From positions 1-13,514 of the forward strand of contig DATGWF010000047.1 in assembly GCA_035299585.1 (NCBI GenBank): a DNA stretch of 13,514 nucleotides, given 5' to 3'. The notes under the pieces were generated by a model. The model was not told the origin of the DNA and made no database searches. It worked only from the letters and a program-made list of their open reading frames with translations. This DNA comes from DATGWF01 sp035299585 (GTDB lineage Bacteria; Actinomycetota; Actinomycetes; Actinomycetales; Microbacteriaceae). The translations under genes and the position numbers were made by a program. Of this stretch, positions 1 to 6,788 are shown one piece after another. The stretch's first letter is position 1. Each line of letters starts with the position of its first letter.

Positions 1-80
1 AAGGCCTTGGGAATTCCGGCCCCCAGGCGCGAGCCGCTTCCGGCGGCGACGATAACGCAGCCGACGCGTGCGGCGGTCAT
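1..80 (-). CDS. ispD: 2-C-methyl-D-erythritol 4-phosphate cytidylyltransferase, N-terminal fragment
   Basis: Only the first 26 codons are in the window; the gene continues past base 1. The ATG is at 80-78 and the translation contains VIVAAGSGSRLGAGIPKA. This is the glycine-rich CTP-binding loop plus conserved Lys that opens IspD-type cytidylyltransferases. IspD transfers CMP from CTP to methylerythritol phosphate in the non-mevalonate isoprenoid pathway, in the cytoplasm. The ATG lies two bases after the carD stop codon with no clear ribosome binding site, so the two genes are probably co-transcribed and translationally coupled. The carD-ispD(-ispF) order is the one known in mycobacteria and supports the call. 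An IspD-IspF fusion cannot be excluded because the rest is missing. Confidence 0.85.
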   Translation of the reverse strand, partial: MTAARVGCVIVAAGSGSRLGAGIPKA

Positions 81-82
81 GG

Positions 83-565
83 CTAGGAGGCCAGAACCTC
101 GTCGAGCAGAGCGGCAGCCGCGACCTCGTCGGTCTTCTTGGCGAGCGCCAGCTCGGAGGTGAGGATTTGGCGTGCCTTCGCGAGCATGCGCTTTTCGCCC
201 GCGGACAGGCCACGGTCCTGGTCGCGACGCCACAGGTCGCGAACCACTTCGGAAACCTTGATGACGTCGCCCGAGGCGAGCTTCTCGAGGTTCGCCTTGT
301 AGCGGCGCGACCAGTTGGTGGGCTCCTCGGTGAACTCGGCGCGAAGCACCTCGAACACCTTTTGCAGCCCCTCGGGCCCGATGACGTCGCGGACGCCAAC
401 AAGATCGACGTTCTCGGCGGGCACTTCGATGACGAGGTCACCCTGGGTGACGTTCAGCTTCAGATAGAGCTTCTCTTCGCCGCGAACTACGCGCTTCTTG
501 ACCTCAGTGATGGTTGCGGCCCCGTGATGCGGGTATACAACGGTTTCGCCTACCTCAAACAGCAT
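83..565 (-). CDS. carD: CarD-family RNA polymerase-binding transcription regulator
   Basis: The protein has 160 residues, close to the 162 of Mycobacterium tuberculosis CarD. CarD binds the RNA polymerase beta subunit through an N-terminal Tudor-like domain (about 1-55) and stabilises the open complex through a C-terminal helical DNA-binding domain (about 65-160). Visible signatures are VVYPHHGA at 9-16, the block TNWSRRYKANLEKLASGD starting at 83, and W85, which matches the Trp known to insert at the upstream edge of the bubble. The ATG at 565 is chosen because family members begin M-x-F-x-VG and AAAGGA lies nine bases upstream; a longer frame to 601 adds 12 unrelated residues. An oddity is position 47, Glu here but Arg in the mycobacterial protein (see findings). 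It is divergent from the lipoprotein gene at 772 and leads into ispD. Confidence 0.96.
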   Translation of the reverse strand: MLFEVGETVVYPHHGAATITEVKKRVVRGEEKLYLKLNVTQGDLVIEVPAENVDLVGVRDVIGPEGLQKVFEVLRAEFTEEPTNWSRRYKANLEKLASGDVIKVSEVVRDLWRRDQDRGLSAGEKRMLAKARQILTSELALAKKTDEVAAAALLDEVLAS

Positions 566-591
566 GAACGAACGTCCTTTCAGCAACCTCC

Positions 592-600
592 AGGATACCA
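592..600 (-). promoter_or_regulatory. Predicted carD promoter, extended -10
   Basis: On the minus strand the sequence TGGTATCCT occupies 600-592: a TATCCT hexamer preceded by TGN, the extended -10 form. Transcription would start near 585, leaving a leader of about 20 bases that carries the AAAGGA ribosome binding site. No convincing -35 is visible at the expected distance, as is common for extended -10 promoters. This is a pattern-based prediction. Confidence 0.45.
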
Positions 601-610
601 CGGCGCTGAC

Positions 611-707
611 GGCCGACCGGCCAGGTCGCCGGCCCCTGACCGGGGCACCGTTGGGCGCGATGCTCGGCCCCTCCGGCGCCCAGGATTGGAGACCGCTCGA
701 CCGGTCG
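611..707. promoter_or_regulatory. Divergent carD/lipoprotein spacer with three GACCGG motifs
   Basis: The 206-base spacer between carD and the lipoprotein gene carries GACCGG at 615, 638 and 699. Each lies inside a short inverted repeat: GGCCGACCGGCC (611-622), GCCCC-TGACC-GGGGC (632-646) and the perfect palindrome CGACCGGTCG (698-707). They could be operator sites for a regulator of either gene. In GC-rich DNA such short palindromes also arise by chance, so this is only a suggestion. Apart from these and the two predicted -10 elements I see nothing else in the spacer. Confidence 0.2.
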
Positions 708-728
708 GATGCGGCCGCGCGCCTGCGG

Positions 729-734
729 TAGGCT
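729..734 (+). promoter_or_regulatory. Predicted -10 element of the LpqE-like lipoprotein gene
   Basis: TAGGCT matches the actinobacterial TAnnnT -10 form and would place the transcript start near 741. The GTG at 772, with GGAGG just upstream, would then have a leader of about 30 bases. The ATG at 757 would have a leader of only 16 bases that excludes its possible ribosome binding site. No -35 is evident. Confidence 0.4.
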
Positions 735-771
735 CGAGGGGAAGAATGTCGTTTCGATGCCTGGAGGGCGC

Positions 772-1248
772 GTGAAGGCTCGGCTTGCAGCGGTGGCAGT
801 GGCCGCCGGCTTGGTACTCGGTTTGACCGGTTGTGGCATGGTGACCCCGGTCGCCACCAACATCCACTACGACCCGAGCGACGGCAGCGGCGTGAACGTC
901 GGCGAGCTCCACCTCCGCAACCTCATGGTTGTCACGTCGCACACCGAGTATGGCGCGGAAGAGGGCTCGCTCGTCTTCACCGCGGTCAACCCCACCTCGG
1001 AAGAGCGCGTCATCACGATGCAGTACGGCGAGGGCTCCGACAAGCAAACCGTCGAGGTCACGGTTGCCGCTGGATCGAGCCTCATTCTCGGTGTTGGCGA
1101 CGAGAAGCCCATCACGATCACCAACCTCACCGTTCCCGCCGGCGGCATCCTGCCGATGTACGTCCAGTCCGGCTCCGACGCCGGCCGCATGGTGAACGTT
1201 CCCGTCCTCGACACCACGCTCGCCGAGTACGAGGGCCTCGCGCGCTAG
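772..1248 (+). CDS. LpqE-like exported lipoprotein
   Basis: This 158-residue protein starts with a positively charged n-region (VKAR), a hydrophobic stretch rich in Ala, Val and Leu, and the lipobox LTGC ending at Cys21. It should be lipidated and anchored outside the membrane. The mature part is beta-rich (for example VNVGELHLRNLMVVTS and the segment around VPAGGILPMYV) with no catalytic motif I recognise. Its place, divergent from carD and ispD, is where mycobacteria carry lpqE, and the RNLMVV-type segment fits that family, whose function is not settled. I do not see the clustered His and Met ligands of PCu(A)C copper chaperones. GTG at 772 is preferred because GGAGG lies four bases upstream and the signal peptide then has a normal length; ATG 757 is the alternative. 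The stop codon overlaps that of regX3. Confidence 0.75.
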   Translation: MKARLAAVAVAAGLVLGLTGCGMVTPVATNIHYDPSDGSGVNVGELHLRNLMVVTSHTEYGAEEGSLVFTAVNPTSEERVITMQYGEGSDKQTVEVTVAAGSSLILGVGDEKPITITNLTVPAGGILPMYVQSGSDAGRMVNVPVLDTTLAEYEGLAR

Positions 1249-1934
1249 TTCGTTCCCGTTTCGATTCGATAGCCCAGGCCCCGAACCGTCACGAGCATGG
1301 TCGGCTCTGCCGGGACTCGCTCAATCCGAGACCGGATGCGCTTGATATGGACGTCGAGTGTCTTGGTGTCGCCGAAGTAGTCGCTTCCCCAGACCCGATC
1401 GATGAGCTGCCCGCGGGTGAGCACTCGACCCGCGTTTCTCATGAGGTATTCGAGCAGTTCGAATTCGCGCAGGGGCATGGCAATCGGCTGCCCATCGACG
1501 CTCACGACGTGTCGATCGGTGTCCATCGAGACGTGGCCGACCGCAATAACGGCGTCGTTGCGGTCGTCGGCTTCGATGCGTCGACGGAGTACCGCACGGA
1601 CCCGTGCGATGAGTTCTCGAGCCGAGTACGGCTTTGTGACGTAGTCGTCTGCACCGAGTTCGAGCCCGACGACGATGTCGACCTCGCTGTCCTTCGCGGT
1701 GAGCATGATGATGGGCACGTCCGAGACTGTGCGGATGCGCCGGCACACTTCCGTTCCCGGTGCGCCGGGCAGCATGAGGTCCAGCAGGACCAGATCCGGA
1801 TTGATGCGTGCAAACTGATCGATGGCACTCGCGCCGTCCTCGACCAGGTCGACCCGGTACCCCTCGGACTCGAGCAAGAACGTCAGCGGCTCGCTGAGGG
1901 CGCGCTCATCTTCGACCAACATGATGCGGCTCAC
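1245..1934 (-). CDS. regX3: OmpR/PhoB-family response regulator of the phosphate two-component system
   Basis: This 229-residue protein has a receiver domain (about 3-115) and a winged-helix DNA-binding domain (about 128-225). Receiver residues are complete: acidic pair E8/D9, phosphoacceptor D52 in LVLLDLMLPG, T79 in MLTAKD, and K101 in DDYVTKPYS. The C-terminal half shows LREFELLEYLMRNAGRVLTR and the recognition-helix region TKTLDVHIKRIRSRIE. Receipt of phosphate from SenX3 would switch on phosphate-starvation genes. The GTG at 1934 overlaps the senX3 stop as GTGA and has AAGGAG five bases upstream, so the pair is translationally coupled. The RegX3 assignment (PhoP in Streptomyces terms) rests on the neighbouring SenX3-like kinase and phoU; another PhoB-type regulator would look the same in isolation. 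Confidence 0.93.
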   Translation of the reverse strand: MSRIMLVEDERALSEPLTFLLESEGYRVDLVEDGASAIDQFARINPDLVLLDLMLPGAPGTEVCRRIRTVSDVPIIMLTAKDSEVDIVVGLELGADDYVTKPYSARELIARVRAVLRRRIEADDRNDAVIAVGHVSMDTDRHVVSVDGQPIAMPLREFELLEYLMRNAGRVLTRGQLIDRVWGSDYFGDTKTLDVHIKRIRSRIERVPAEPTMLVTVRGLGYRIETGTN

Positions 1935-3058
1935 GGCTGCTCCTTCTCTGGCAACAGGATGCTGAACGTCGATCCTTTTCCGGGTTGAGACCACGCTCGG
2001 ACCTGTCCACCGTGATTGCTCGCGATGTGCTTGACGATGCTGAGGCCCAACCCGGAGCCGCCGGTGTGGCGCGAGCGCGCCTGGTCGACTCGATAGAAGC
2101 GCTCAAACACCCGGTCGAGGTCGGTGGCCTCGATGCCGATACCGTGATCGGTCACCGAGATGTCGACCATGCCGTCGTGCCGCGCGAGGCCTATGCCGAT
2201 GCGCGACTTCTCGTTGGAATACGCGATTGCATTCGAGATGAGATTGGCAACGGCGGTGCGCAAACTCGCGGCGTCGCCGTCGACAATGAGCTCGTCGTCG
2301 AGCGAGGCGGCAATCTCGATGGATTTCGCCTCGGCGAGGACCCGATGGTCGTCGATGGCTGTGCGAATGATTTCCGCAATTTTGACCGGTCGCACCTCAA
2401 AGCCCAAGCGGTCGCCTTGCAACCTCGAGAGTTCGATGACCTCCCCGGCGATGGTGCTCAATCGCTCAGCCTCTTGAGCGAGTCGAGTATTGAATCGACG
2501 AACGGTCGCCGGGTCCTCGGCCGCGCGATCAATCGCTTCCGAAATGAGCCGCACCGATGCGGTGGGCGTTTTCAGCTCGTGAGAGATGTTGGCAACGAAG
2601 TCACGCCGGATTGCCTCGAGGCGATCCTCATCGGTGCGATCGATGGCCAGAATGACGAGGTACCGGGCACCGATTCGCGCGCCGTGCAAGCTCAAACGGC
2701 GGCTCTCGACGGGATACGACTCTCCCGGCAGAGCGATATCAGCTTCGAGGTCGTAGTCGGCCTTCCGGGCGTCAGCGGCGAATTGCACGATTTCAGCCCG
2801 GAGCGCACCGCGCTTGGTCAGCAGGCCGAGCTCGAGGGCCTCTTCGTTAATGCGAAGCACGTTGTTCGACGGATCGAGCACGAGGCCAGCGGTGTCGAAG
2901 GCCGCGAGCATTTCGTCGACGCCGACGGGAATGCCGGGGTCGACCATTTTGGCGGCCTGGGTGCCGCGCTGCTGGGCGAGATTCAGCATGATCATGAACG
3001 CGACGCCGACGAAGGCACCGAAGGCCATTCCGGCGAGCATGATCCAGGCGGACTCCAT
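1931..3058 (-). CDS. senX3: SenX3/PhoR-type sensor histidine kinase
   Basis: The protein has 375 residues. A single hydrophobic segment (about 5-27) forms the membrane anchor with almost no extracellular part. It is followed by a PAS-like domain (about 45-140), a dimerisation/phosphoacceptor domain with H160 in VANISHELKTP, and an ATPase domain with N box NLISNAIAYS, G1 DHGIGIEATD and G2 GGSGLGLSIVKHI. The one-helix plus PAS layout is that of SenX3, whose activity is thought to be set by the phosphate transporter and PhoU rather than by direct ligand sensing. ATG 3058 is chosen because a TACGCT hexamer lies exactly six bases upstream and no ribosome binding site is visible, indicating a leaderless transcript; a frame to 3094 exists but lacks support. 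It is divergent from phoU. Confidence 0.93.
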   Translation of the reverse strand: MESAWIMLAGMAFGAFVGVAFMIMLNLAQQRGTQAAKMVDPGIPVGVDEMLAAFDTAGLVLDPSNNVLRINEEALELGLLTKRGALRAEIVQFAADARKADYDLEADIALPGESYPVESRRLSLHGARIGARYLVILAIDRTDEDRLEAIRRDFVANISHELKTPTASVRLISEAIDRAAEDPATVRRFNTRLAQEAERLSTIAGEVIELSRLQGDRLGFEVRPVKIAEIIRTAIDDHRVLAEAKSIEIAASLDDELIVDGDAASLRTAVANLISNAIAYSNEKSRIGIGLARHDGMVDISVTDHGIGIEATDLDRVFERFYRVDQARSRHTGGSGLGLSIVKHIASNHGGQVRAWSQPGKGSTFSILLPEKEQP

Positions 3059-3064
3059 GTTCAC

Positions 3065-3070
3065 AGCGTA
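3065..3070 (-). promoter_or_regulatory. Predicted leaderless promoter of senX3 (-10)
   Basis: TACGCT on the minus strand is followed by six bases and then the senX3 ATG at 3058. A start about seven bases after the hexamer puts +1 on the A of ATG, giving a leaderless mRNA. No ribosome binding site precedes the ATG, which agrees. A -35 is not evident. Confidence 0.5.
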
Positions 3071-3117
3071 GAGCGGGAATCCACGCCAGCGCACCGCTCG
3101 CGCGCCAGACGGCCTCG

Positions 3118-3161
3118 TTTCGCCAAGAGTTCACTCGGCGCGCACCAACCGTTAACCTTGC
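3118..3161 (+). promoter_or_regulatory. Candidate PHO box: four in-phase 11-base units between senX3 and phoU
   Basis: Four consecutive 11-base units fit the direct-repeat unit I recall for Streptomyces PhoP, G-(G/T)-TCA-YYY-R-(G/C)-G. They are TTTCGCCAAGA (7 of 11 positions), then GTTCACTCGGC (10 of 11), then GCGCACCAACC (7 of 11), then GTTAACCTTGC (8 of 11). The 11-base phase, the GTTCAC core and the location between the phosphate two-component genes and phoU all support a binding site for the RegX3 encoded next door. It would allow autoregulation of senX3-regX3 and control of phoU. The match is by eye against a remembered consensus. Confidence 0.5.
3130..3158 (+). promoter_or_regulatory. 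Predicted phoU promoter inside the PHO-like box
   Basis: TTCACT (3130-3135) and TAACCT (3153-3158) are separated by 17 bases and resemble -35 and -10 elements. Transcription would begin near 3165, leaving a leader of about 38 bases with GGGAGG before the phoU GTG. Both hexamers lie within repeat units of the PHO-like box, so binding of the regulator would directly affect this promoter. Confidence 0.4.
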
Positions 3162-3202
3162 TACGAGACGGTTGAGTCAGTCGTGCGAATTTGGGAGGCA
3201 CT

Positions 3203-3862
3203 GTGCGCGAAGTATTCCAGCAAGAGTTGCACGAGGTCCGCGAGCGTCTTGTCGAGATTGCTCGGCTTGTTGCGGCATCCATCGACCAAGCAACGATTGC
3301 CTTCAATGATTCGCAAGTGAGCCTCGCTGAAGAGGTCATCGCGAACGACCGGCACATCGACGAATTGGCCCTCGAGCTCGACGAGCTCGCCATCCAAATT
3401 CTCGCCCGCCAGGCTCCCGTAGCGAAAGACCTCCGGATCGTCGTCAGCGCCCTGCGTATGTCCGCCGACCTTGAGCGAATGGGCGACATGTCGAGTCACA
3501 TCGCACAGCTCACGCGCTACCGGTTCCCAGACAAGGTCATCCCGAAGGCCTTGCGGTCGACATTCCGCGAGATGGCCGAGGTTGACGTCGAGATTGCCAA
3601 CATGATCGTTGCGCTTCTCGAGAGTGAAGACCTCCGCCTCGCCGACAAGATTCGTGACCTCGACGACCGCGTCGACGACCTCCACATCACCGTGTTCGAC
3701 ACCGTCCTGGGTGAGAAGTGGAAGGGCGAAGCGACCGCAACGGTCGACGCGACGCTCGCGAGCCGCTACCACGAACGCTTTGCCGACCACGCCGTGTCGA
3801 TCGCCAAGAAGGTGCACTACTTGGCCACCGGCGACTGGGACCCGTCCGCCGCAAGCGAATAG
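3203..3862 (+). CDS. phoU: PhoU phosphate-signalling regulator
   Basis: This 219-residue, wholly helical cytoplasmic protein fits PhoU length. It has the usual two three-helix repeats (about 5-100 and 110-205). Recognisable segments are APVAKDLRIVVSALRMSADLERMGD in the first repeat (residues about 72-96) and YHERFADHAVSIAKKVHYLATG near the C terminus, with the acidic metal-binding ExxxD-type motifs that mark the family. PhoU links the Pst phosphate transporter to the sensor kinase and holds the system off when phosphate is plentiful. No pst genes are in this window. GTG 3203 is chosen because GGGAGG is just upstream and the protein then begins MREVF as homologues do; a TTG at 3191 would add four residues and destroy the ribosome binding site. 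It is divergent from senX3 and 22 bases before gpmA. Confidence 0.94.
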   Translation: MREVFQQELHEVRERLVEIARLVAASIDQATIAFNDSQVSLAEEVIANDRHIDELALELDELAIQILARQAPVAKDLRIVVSALRMSADLERMGDMSSHIAQLTRYRFPDKVIPKALRSTFREMAEVDVEIANMIVALLESEDLRLADKIRDLDDRVDDLHITVFDTVLGEKWKGEATATVDATLASRYHERFADHAVSIAKKVHYLATGDWDPSAASE

Positions 3863-3872
3863 GGCTCCCGGC

Positions 3873-3878
3873 TAGGCT
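3873..3878 (+). promoter_or_regulatory. Predicted leaderless promoter of gpmA (-10)
   Basis: TAGGCT is followed by exactly six bases and then the gpmA ATG at 3885, which puts the likely +1 on the start codon. The GGAGG inside those six bases is one base from the ATG, too close to work as a normal ribosome binding site. gpmA therefore seems able to be expressed independently of phoU. Confidence 0.45.
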
Positions 3879-3884
3879 GGAGGC

Positions 3885-4628
3885 ATGACACACACCCTGG
3901 TCTTGCTTCGTCACGGCAACAGCGAATGGAACCAAAAGAACCTGTTCACCGGTTGGGTCGACGTTCGACTCTCCGACCAGGGTGAGGCTGAGGCGGCTCG
4001 CGCGGGCGAACTGCTCGCTTCGTCCGGCGTGCTCCCAGATGTGCTGCACACCTCCGTGTTGACCCGCGCGATTCAGACCGCCAACCTGGCACTGGATGCC
4101 GCAGACCGACTGTGGATTCCGGTCCGTCGGTCATGGCGCTTGAACGAACGGCACTACGGCGCGCTGCAAGGTCTCGACAAGGCGGAGACGCTGGCAAAGT
4201 ACGGTGACGAACAGTTCATGCTGTGGCGTCGTTCTTTTGACGTTCCGCCGCCCGTCATCGAGCCGAACTCGGAGTGGTCCCAGGTGGGTGACCCGCGCTA
4301 CGACGGCATCGATGTCCCAGCCACGGAGTGCCTCAAAGACGTCATCGCCCGCATGCTGCCCTATTGGCAGAGCGACATCGTGCCCGACCTTGCCGCGGGA
4401 AAGACGGTGCTCGTCACGGCACACGGGAACTCACTGCGTGCCCTCGTCAAGCACCTCGAAGGCATCAGCGACGACGACATCGCTGAGCTGAACATCCCCA
4501 CGGGAATTCCGCTCGTGTACCGCCTCAACGACGCATTCGAACCCCTCGGCCCGGGCGAGTATCTCGACCCGGAAGCGGCAGCCGCTGGCGCTGCGGCCGT
4601 CGCCGCACAGGGATCCGGCTCGCGCTAG
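3885..4628 (+). CDS. gpmA: 2,3-bisphosphoglycerate-dependent phosphoglycerate mutase
   Basis: This 247-residue cytoplasmic enzyme interconverts 3- and 2-phosphoglycerate in glycolysis and gluconeogenesis. The histidine phosphatase signature LLRHGNSEWN carries R9 and the phosphorylated H10. R61 (LTRAIQTA), E88 (LNERHYGALQG) and H180 (VTAHGNSLRALVKHLEG) complete the active site. The segment from FTGWVDVRLS to the YDG motif is diagnostic of the cofactor-dependent mutase rather than a generic phosphatase. The C terminus ends in an Ala-rich tail that looks dispensable. It sits next to phoU and senX3-regX3, as gpm does beside senX3 in mycobacteria. Its TAG stop overlaps the stop of the convergent FUSC gene. 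Confidence 0.96.
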   Translation: MTHTLVLLRHGNSEWNQKNLFTGWVDVRLSDQGEAEAARAGELLASSGVLPDVLHTSVLTRAIQTANLALDAADRLWIPVRRSWRLNERHYGALQGLDKAETLAKYGDEQFMLWRRSFDVPPPVIEPNSEWSQVGDPRYDGIDVPATECLKDVIARMLPYWQSDIVPDLAAGKTVLVTAHGNSLRALVKHLEGISDDDIAELNIPTGIPLVYRLNDAFEPLGPGEYLDPEAAAAGAAAVAAQGSGSR

Positions 4629-5692
4629 TCGATGACGGCGAGGCGCGCCCGAGCGTCCTCGACGGACAAGCCGGTCGCAACGAGCGAGTCGGTGAGCAGC
4701 GGCCGGGCCGCCTGAAGGACATTGTTTTCCGCCGCACTCGCCTCCCCTGCGAAAACGGTTTCCGGGGAGAGCCACTTCGCAATCTCACTGAGTTCGTGAC
4801 GCGCCGTGGGGCGCTCGGTGAGGTCTGTGATGCTCGCTCCGAGCAGGTCGGTTGCGCGACCGATTCTCTCGAGAAGTTCGGCGAGCTCCGGGTGAGGCTC
4901 GCCGAGCCCCACGAGGTAGTCGACGCGTCGGGCGATCACGCGGAGCCCGCGCGTCGTGAGGTCTATAGCGTCCACCATGCCGACGATCCGGTCGAACTCG
5001 TCCCGCTTGCGCCAGAACCACGGCGAAACGGTCGCGATGGCGCGACCGGACTGGCTCGCGTCCCGCCAGTCTGAGACAAGCTCAGTGAGCGCACGTGCGT
5101 GGGCCAGGGCGTTGGCGGACTGCTCGGGATCGGCCTCCCGGAGCGCACGCGCAAGCTGGGAGTGCACGGCGACGTGCGCGTCGAGCAACCGGCGGCCAAG
5201 TCGTGTGACCGTGCGCCAGGGAGCGCGTGGCACCAGTGCGGTGGCGAGGACGGCAATCGCGCCACCGATGAGAGCATCGAGGATGCGCACCCACTGGCCG
5301 GCCGGCGGCAGAGGACTGAGCATGACGAGCGAACACTGCACCGCCGCCGCGATTGCGAACGCCGCCTTCGCCGACATGAACCGGGCGAGCAAAAGAGTCA
5401 ACACGAGCGCGAGCGTGAACGTCCACACCGACTGTCCCGCGGTTGCCGCGAGCACCTCGGCGAGGATGATGCCGATCGTCATCGCGCTCGCCGTCTCGAG
5501 CACACGGATTGGTCTGGCATCACCGAGGAAACCGAGCGAACTGAGCGGGATGATGGCGGCAATGAGCGGTGTGGATTCCGGCAACAGCGTGCTCGCCAAC
5601 AGGTAGGCGGAGACGGAGGCAATCACCATCTGGGCGATTGCGGGGAGCGAATCGCGCAGTCGCAACCAGTCGGTGCGCAGCACCGGCCTCAC
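4625..5692 (-). CDS. FUSC-family integral membrane protein (putative aromatic acid exporter type)
   Basis: This 355-residue protein has six hydrophobic helices in the first 155 residues (about 15-37, 41-55, 64-84, 89-106, 110-125 and 137-154), followed by a cytoplasmic, mostly helical domain of about 200 residues. This is the layout of FUSC-type proteins (fusaric acid resistance / AaeB / YccS superfamily), in a short version with one membrane module. Such proteins are associated with export of aromatic acids or weak organic acids, but the substrate here cannot be read from sequence. The GTG at 5692 overlaps the ygfZ stop as GTGA, so translation is coupled to YgfZ. The 3' end overlaps the convergent gpmA by four bases (CTAG), leaving no room for a separate terminator. 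Confidence 0.75.
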   Translation of the reverse strand: MRPVLRTDWLRLRDSLPAIAQMVIASVSAYLLASTLLPESTPLIAAIIPLSSLGFLGDARPIRVLETASAMTIGIILAEVLAATAGQSVWTFTLALVLTLLLARFMSAKAAFAIAAAVQCSLVMLSPLPPAGQWVRILDALIGGAIAVLATALVPRAPWRTVTRLGRRLLDAHVAVHSQLARALREADPEQSANALAHARALTELVSDWRDASQSGRAIATVSPWFWRKRDEFDRIVGMVDAIDLTTRGLRVIARRVDYLVGLGEPHPELAELLERIGRATDLLGASITDLTERPTARHELSEIAKWLSPETVFAGEASAAENNVLQAARPLLTDSLVATGLSVEDARARLAVID

Positions 5693-6774
5693 GACGCGTC
5701 CCGCGGGCTCCGACGCAATCGGGGCAGGTCGACCGCGGGCCCGGCTTCGCTTGGAACCAGCTCCTCCTGCTGCGCAGCGACCGGCACCGTCCCCACGTGG
5801 ACGGTCAATGCGGTCGTCACCGGCATGGCGCGCTTGACCAGTCCGAGCGCTATCGGGCCGAGCTCCCAGTGCACGGCGACGGCGCGGATGTCTCCAACGT
5901 CACGCGGCTCACCCTCGCGCTCGGCCCAAATGCGGTCTCCGACCGCCGGCAGGAGCGTGTCCGAACCATCCAGGTGAAGCACGACGAGACGACGGGGAGG
6001 TCGGCCCAGGTTGTGCACCTTCGCCACGGTTTCTTGACCGCGATAGCAGCCTTTGCTGAGGTGGACCGCGGTACGCAGCCAGTCAAACTCGTGCGGCAGC
6101 GAGCGATCATCGATGTCGAGCGCATCCGGGCGGCCTGCGGCGATACGGAGCGCGGTTAACGCGAGCCACCCCGCGACCGAAATCGAGTGTTCAGTGAGGG
6201 CGGCGTCGAGGGCGACGAGCTGGTCGTTGGGAACGATCCAGTCGTGGAGATGCCAGTCGCGCGCGTGCGAGGCATAGCCATATCCCCCCGGCGACACCCC
6301 GGGCCACGGGTCACGCCACACCGTTGCCGAGAAGCGGTCCGGAGCGATGGCAATTGAGCCGACGACGGACACCACGGTGTACTCCGCACTCACGTCGACA
6401 ATGTGAACGTCAGCTCGGAACCTCATCGACTGCAGCCATGTCAGTACAGCGTCCCGGTGGCTCACCGGGGTGAGCGCCCAGAGCGCCTCACCGTCATCGA
6501 CGAGTCGAAGCACCCATTGGACATGACCGTGCGGGTCGAGAATGAGCGACTCGGTGGACTCGCGGGGGGTCAAACTGAGGAGCTGCTGCGAGGAAATCGA
6601 GTCCAGCCAGCGCAGACGGTCGGCTCCACTCAGGCGGAGAACGGCGGTATCCGCCCGAGGGACGACACCGCCACGGGTGAGGGCCCGCTGCTCGGGGAAC
6701 AGCGATCCGTAGTGCAGGACGAGCTGTGGATTCGCACTATCGAGGACGGCACCGGGACGTTTGGTGAATGGCAT
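5689..6774 (-). CDS. ygfZ: YgfZ-family folate-binding Fe-S cluster maintenance protein
   Basis: This 361-residue protein resembles the T protein of glycine cleavage (aminomethyltransferase fold) but carries the YgfZ hallmark KGCYRGQE at 241-248 with C243. Other conserved features are RLSGADRLRWLDSISSQ near 47-63, DPHGHV at 80-85, and R-I-A-A-G-R-P at 210-216 followed by the LPHEFDWL segment. YgfZ proteins bind tetrahydrofolate and support assembly or repair of certain Fe-S enzymes, in the cytoplasm. Length is normal for the actinobacterial form. ATG 6774 lies 14 bases after the stop of the 40-residue gene; no ribosome binding site is clear and the start codon sits in the small palindrome GGCATGATGCC (6770-6780). 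It is co-oriented and overlapping with the FUSC gene downstream. Confidence 0.93.
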   Translation of the reverse strand: MPFTKRPGAVLDSANPQLVLHYGSLFPEQRALTRGGVVPRADTAVLRLSGADRLRWLDSISSQQLLSLTPRESTESLILDPHGHVQWVLRLVDDGEALWALTPVSHRDAVLTWLQSMRFRADVHIVDVSAEYTVVSVVGSIAIAPDRFSATVWRDPWPGVSPGGYGYASHARDWHLHDWIVPNDQLVALDAALTEHSISVAGWLALTALRIAAGRPDALDIDDRSLPHEFDWLRTAVHLSKGCYRGQETVAKVHNLGRPPRRLVVLHLDGSDTLLPAVGDRIWAEREGEPRDVGDIRAVAVHWELGPIALGLVKRAMPVTTALTVHVGTVPVAAQQEELVPSEAGPAVDLPRLRRSPRDAS

Positions 6775-6788
6775 GATGCCGGCTCGGC

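Noticed and set aside
831..1988. Long plus-strand open frame of 385 codons opposite regX3
   Set aside because: It is antisense to regX3 and out of frame with the lipoprotein gene. Its translation is Arg/His/Asp-rich without domain motifs, as expected for a shadow frame in GC-rich DNA.
1985..3175. Plus-strand open frame of 396 codons opposite senX3
   Set aside because: The minus strand holds a complete histidine kinase with all motifs. The opposite frame has no recognisable domain and no promoter or ribosome binding site.
6770..6780. GGCATGATGCC palindrome at the ygfZ start codon as a regulatory hairpin
   Set aside because: The arms are five bases with a single central base, so it cannot fold as RNA. 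It might be a protein site, but nothing else supports it.
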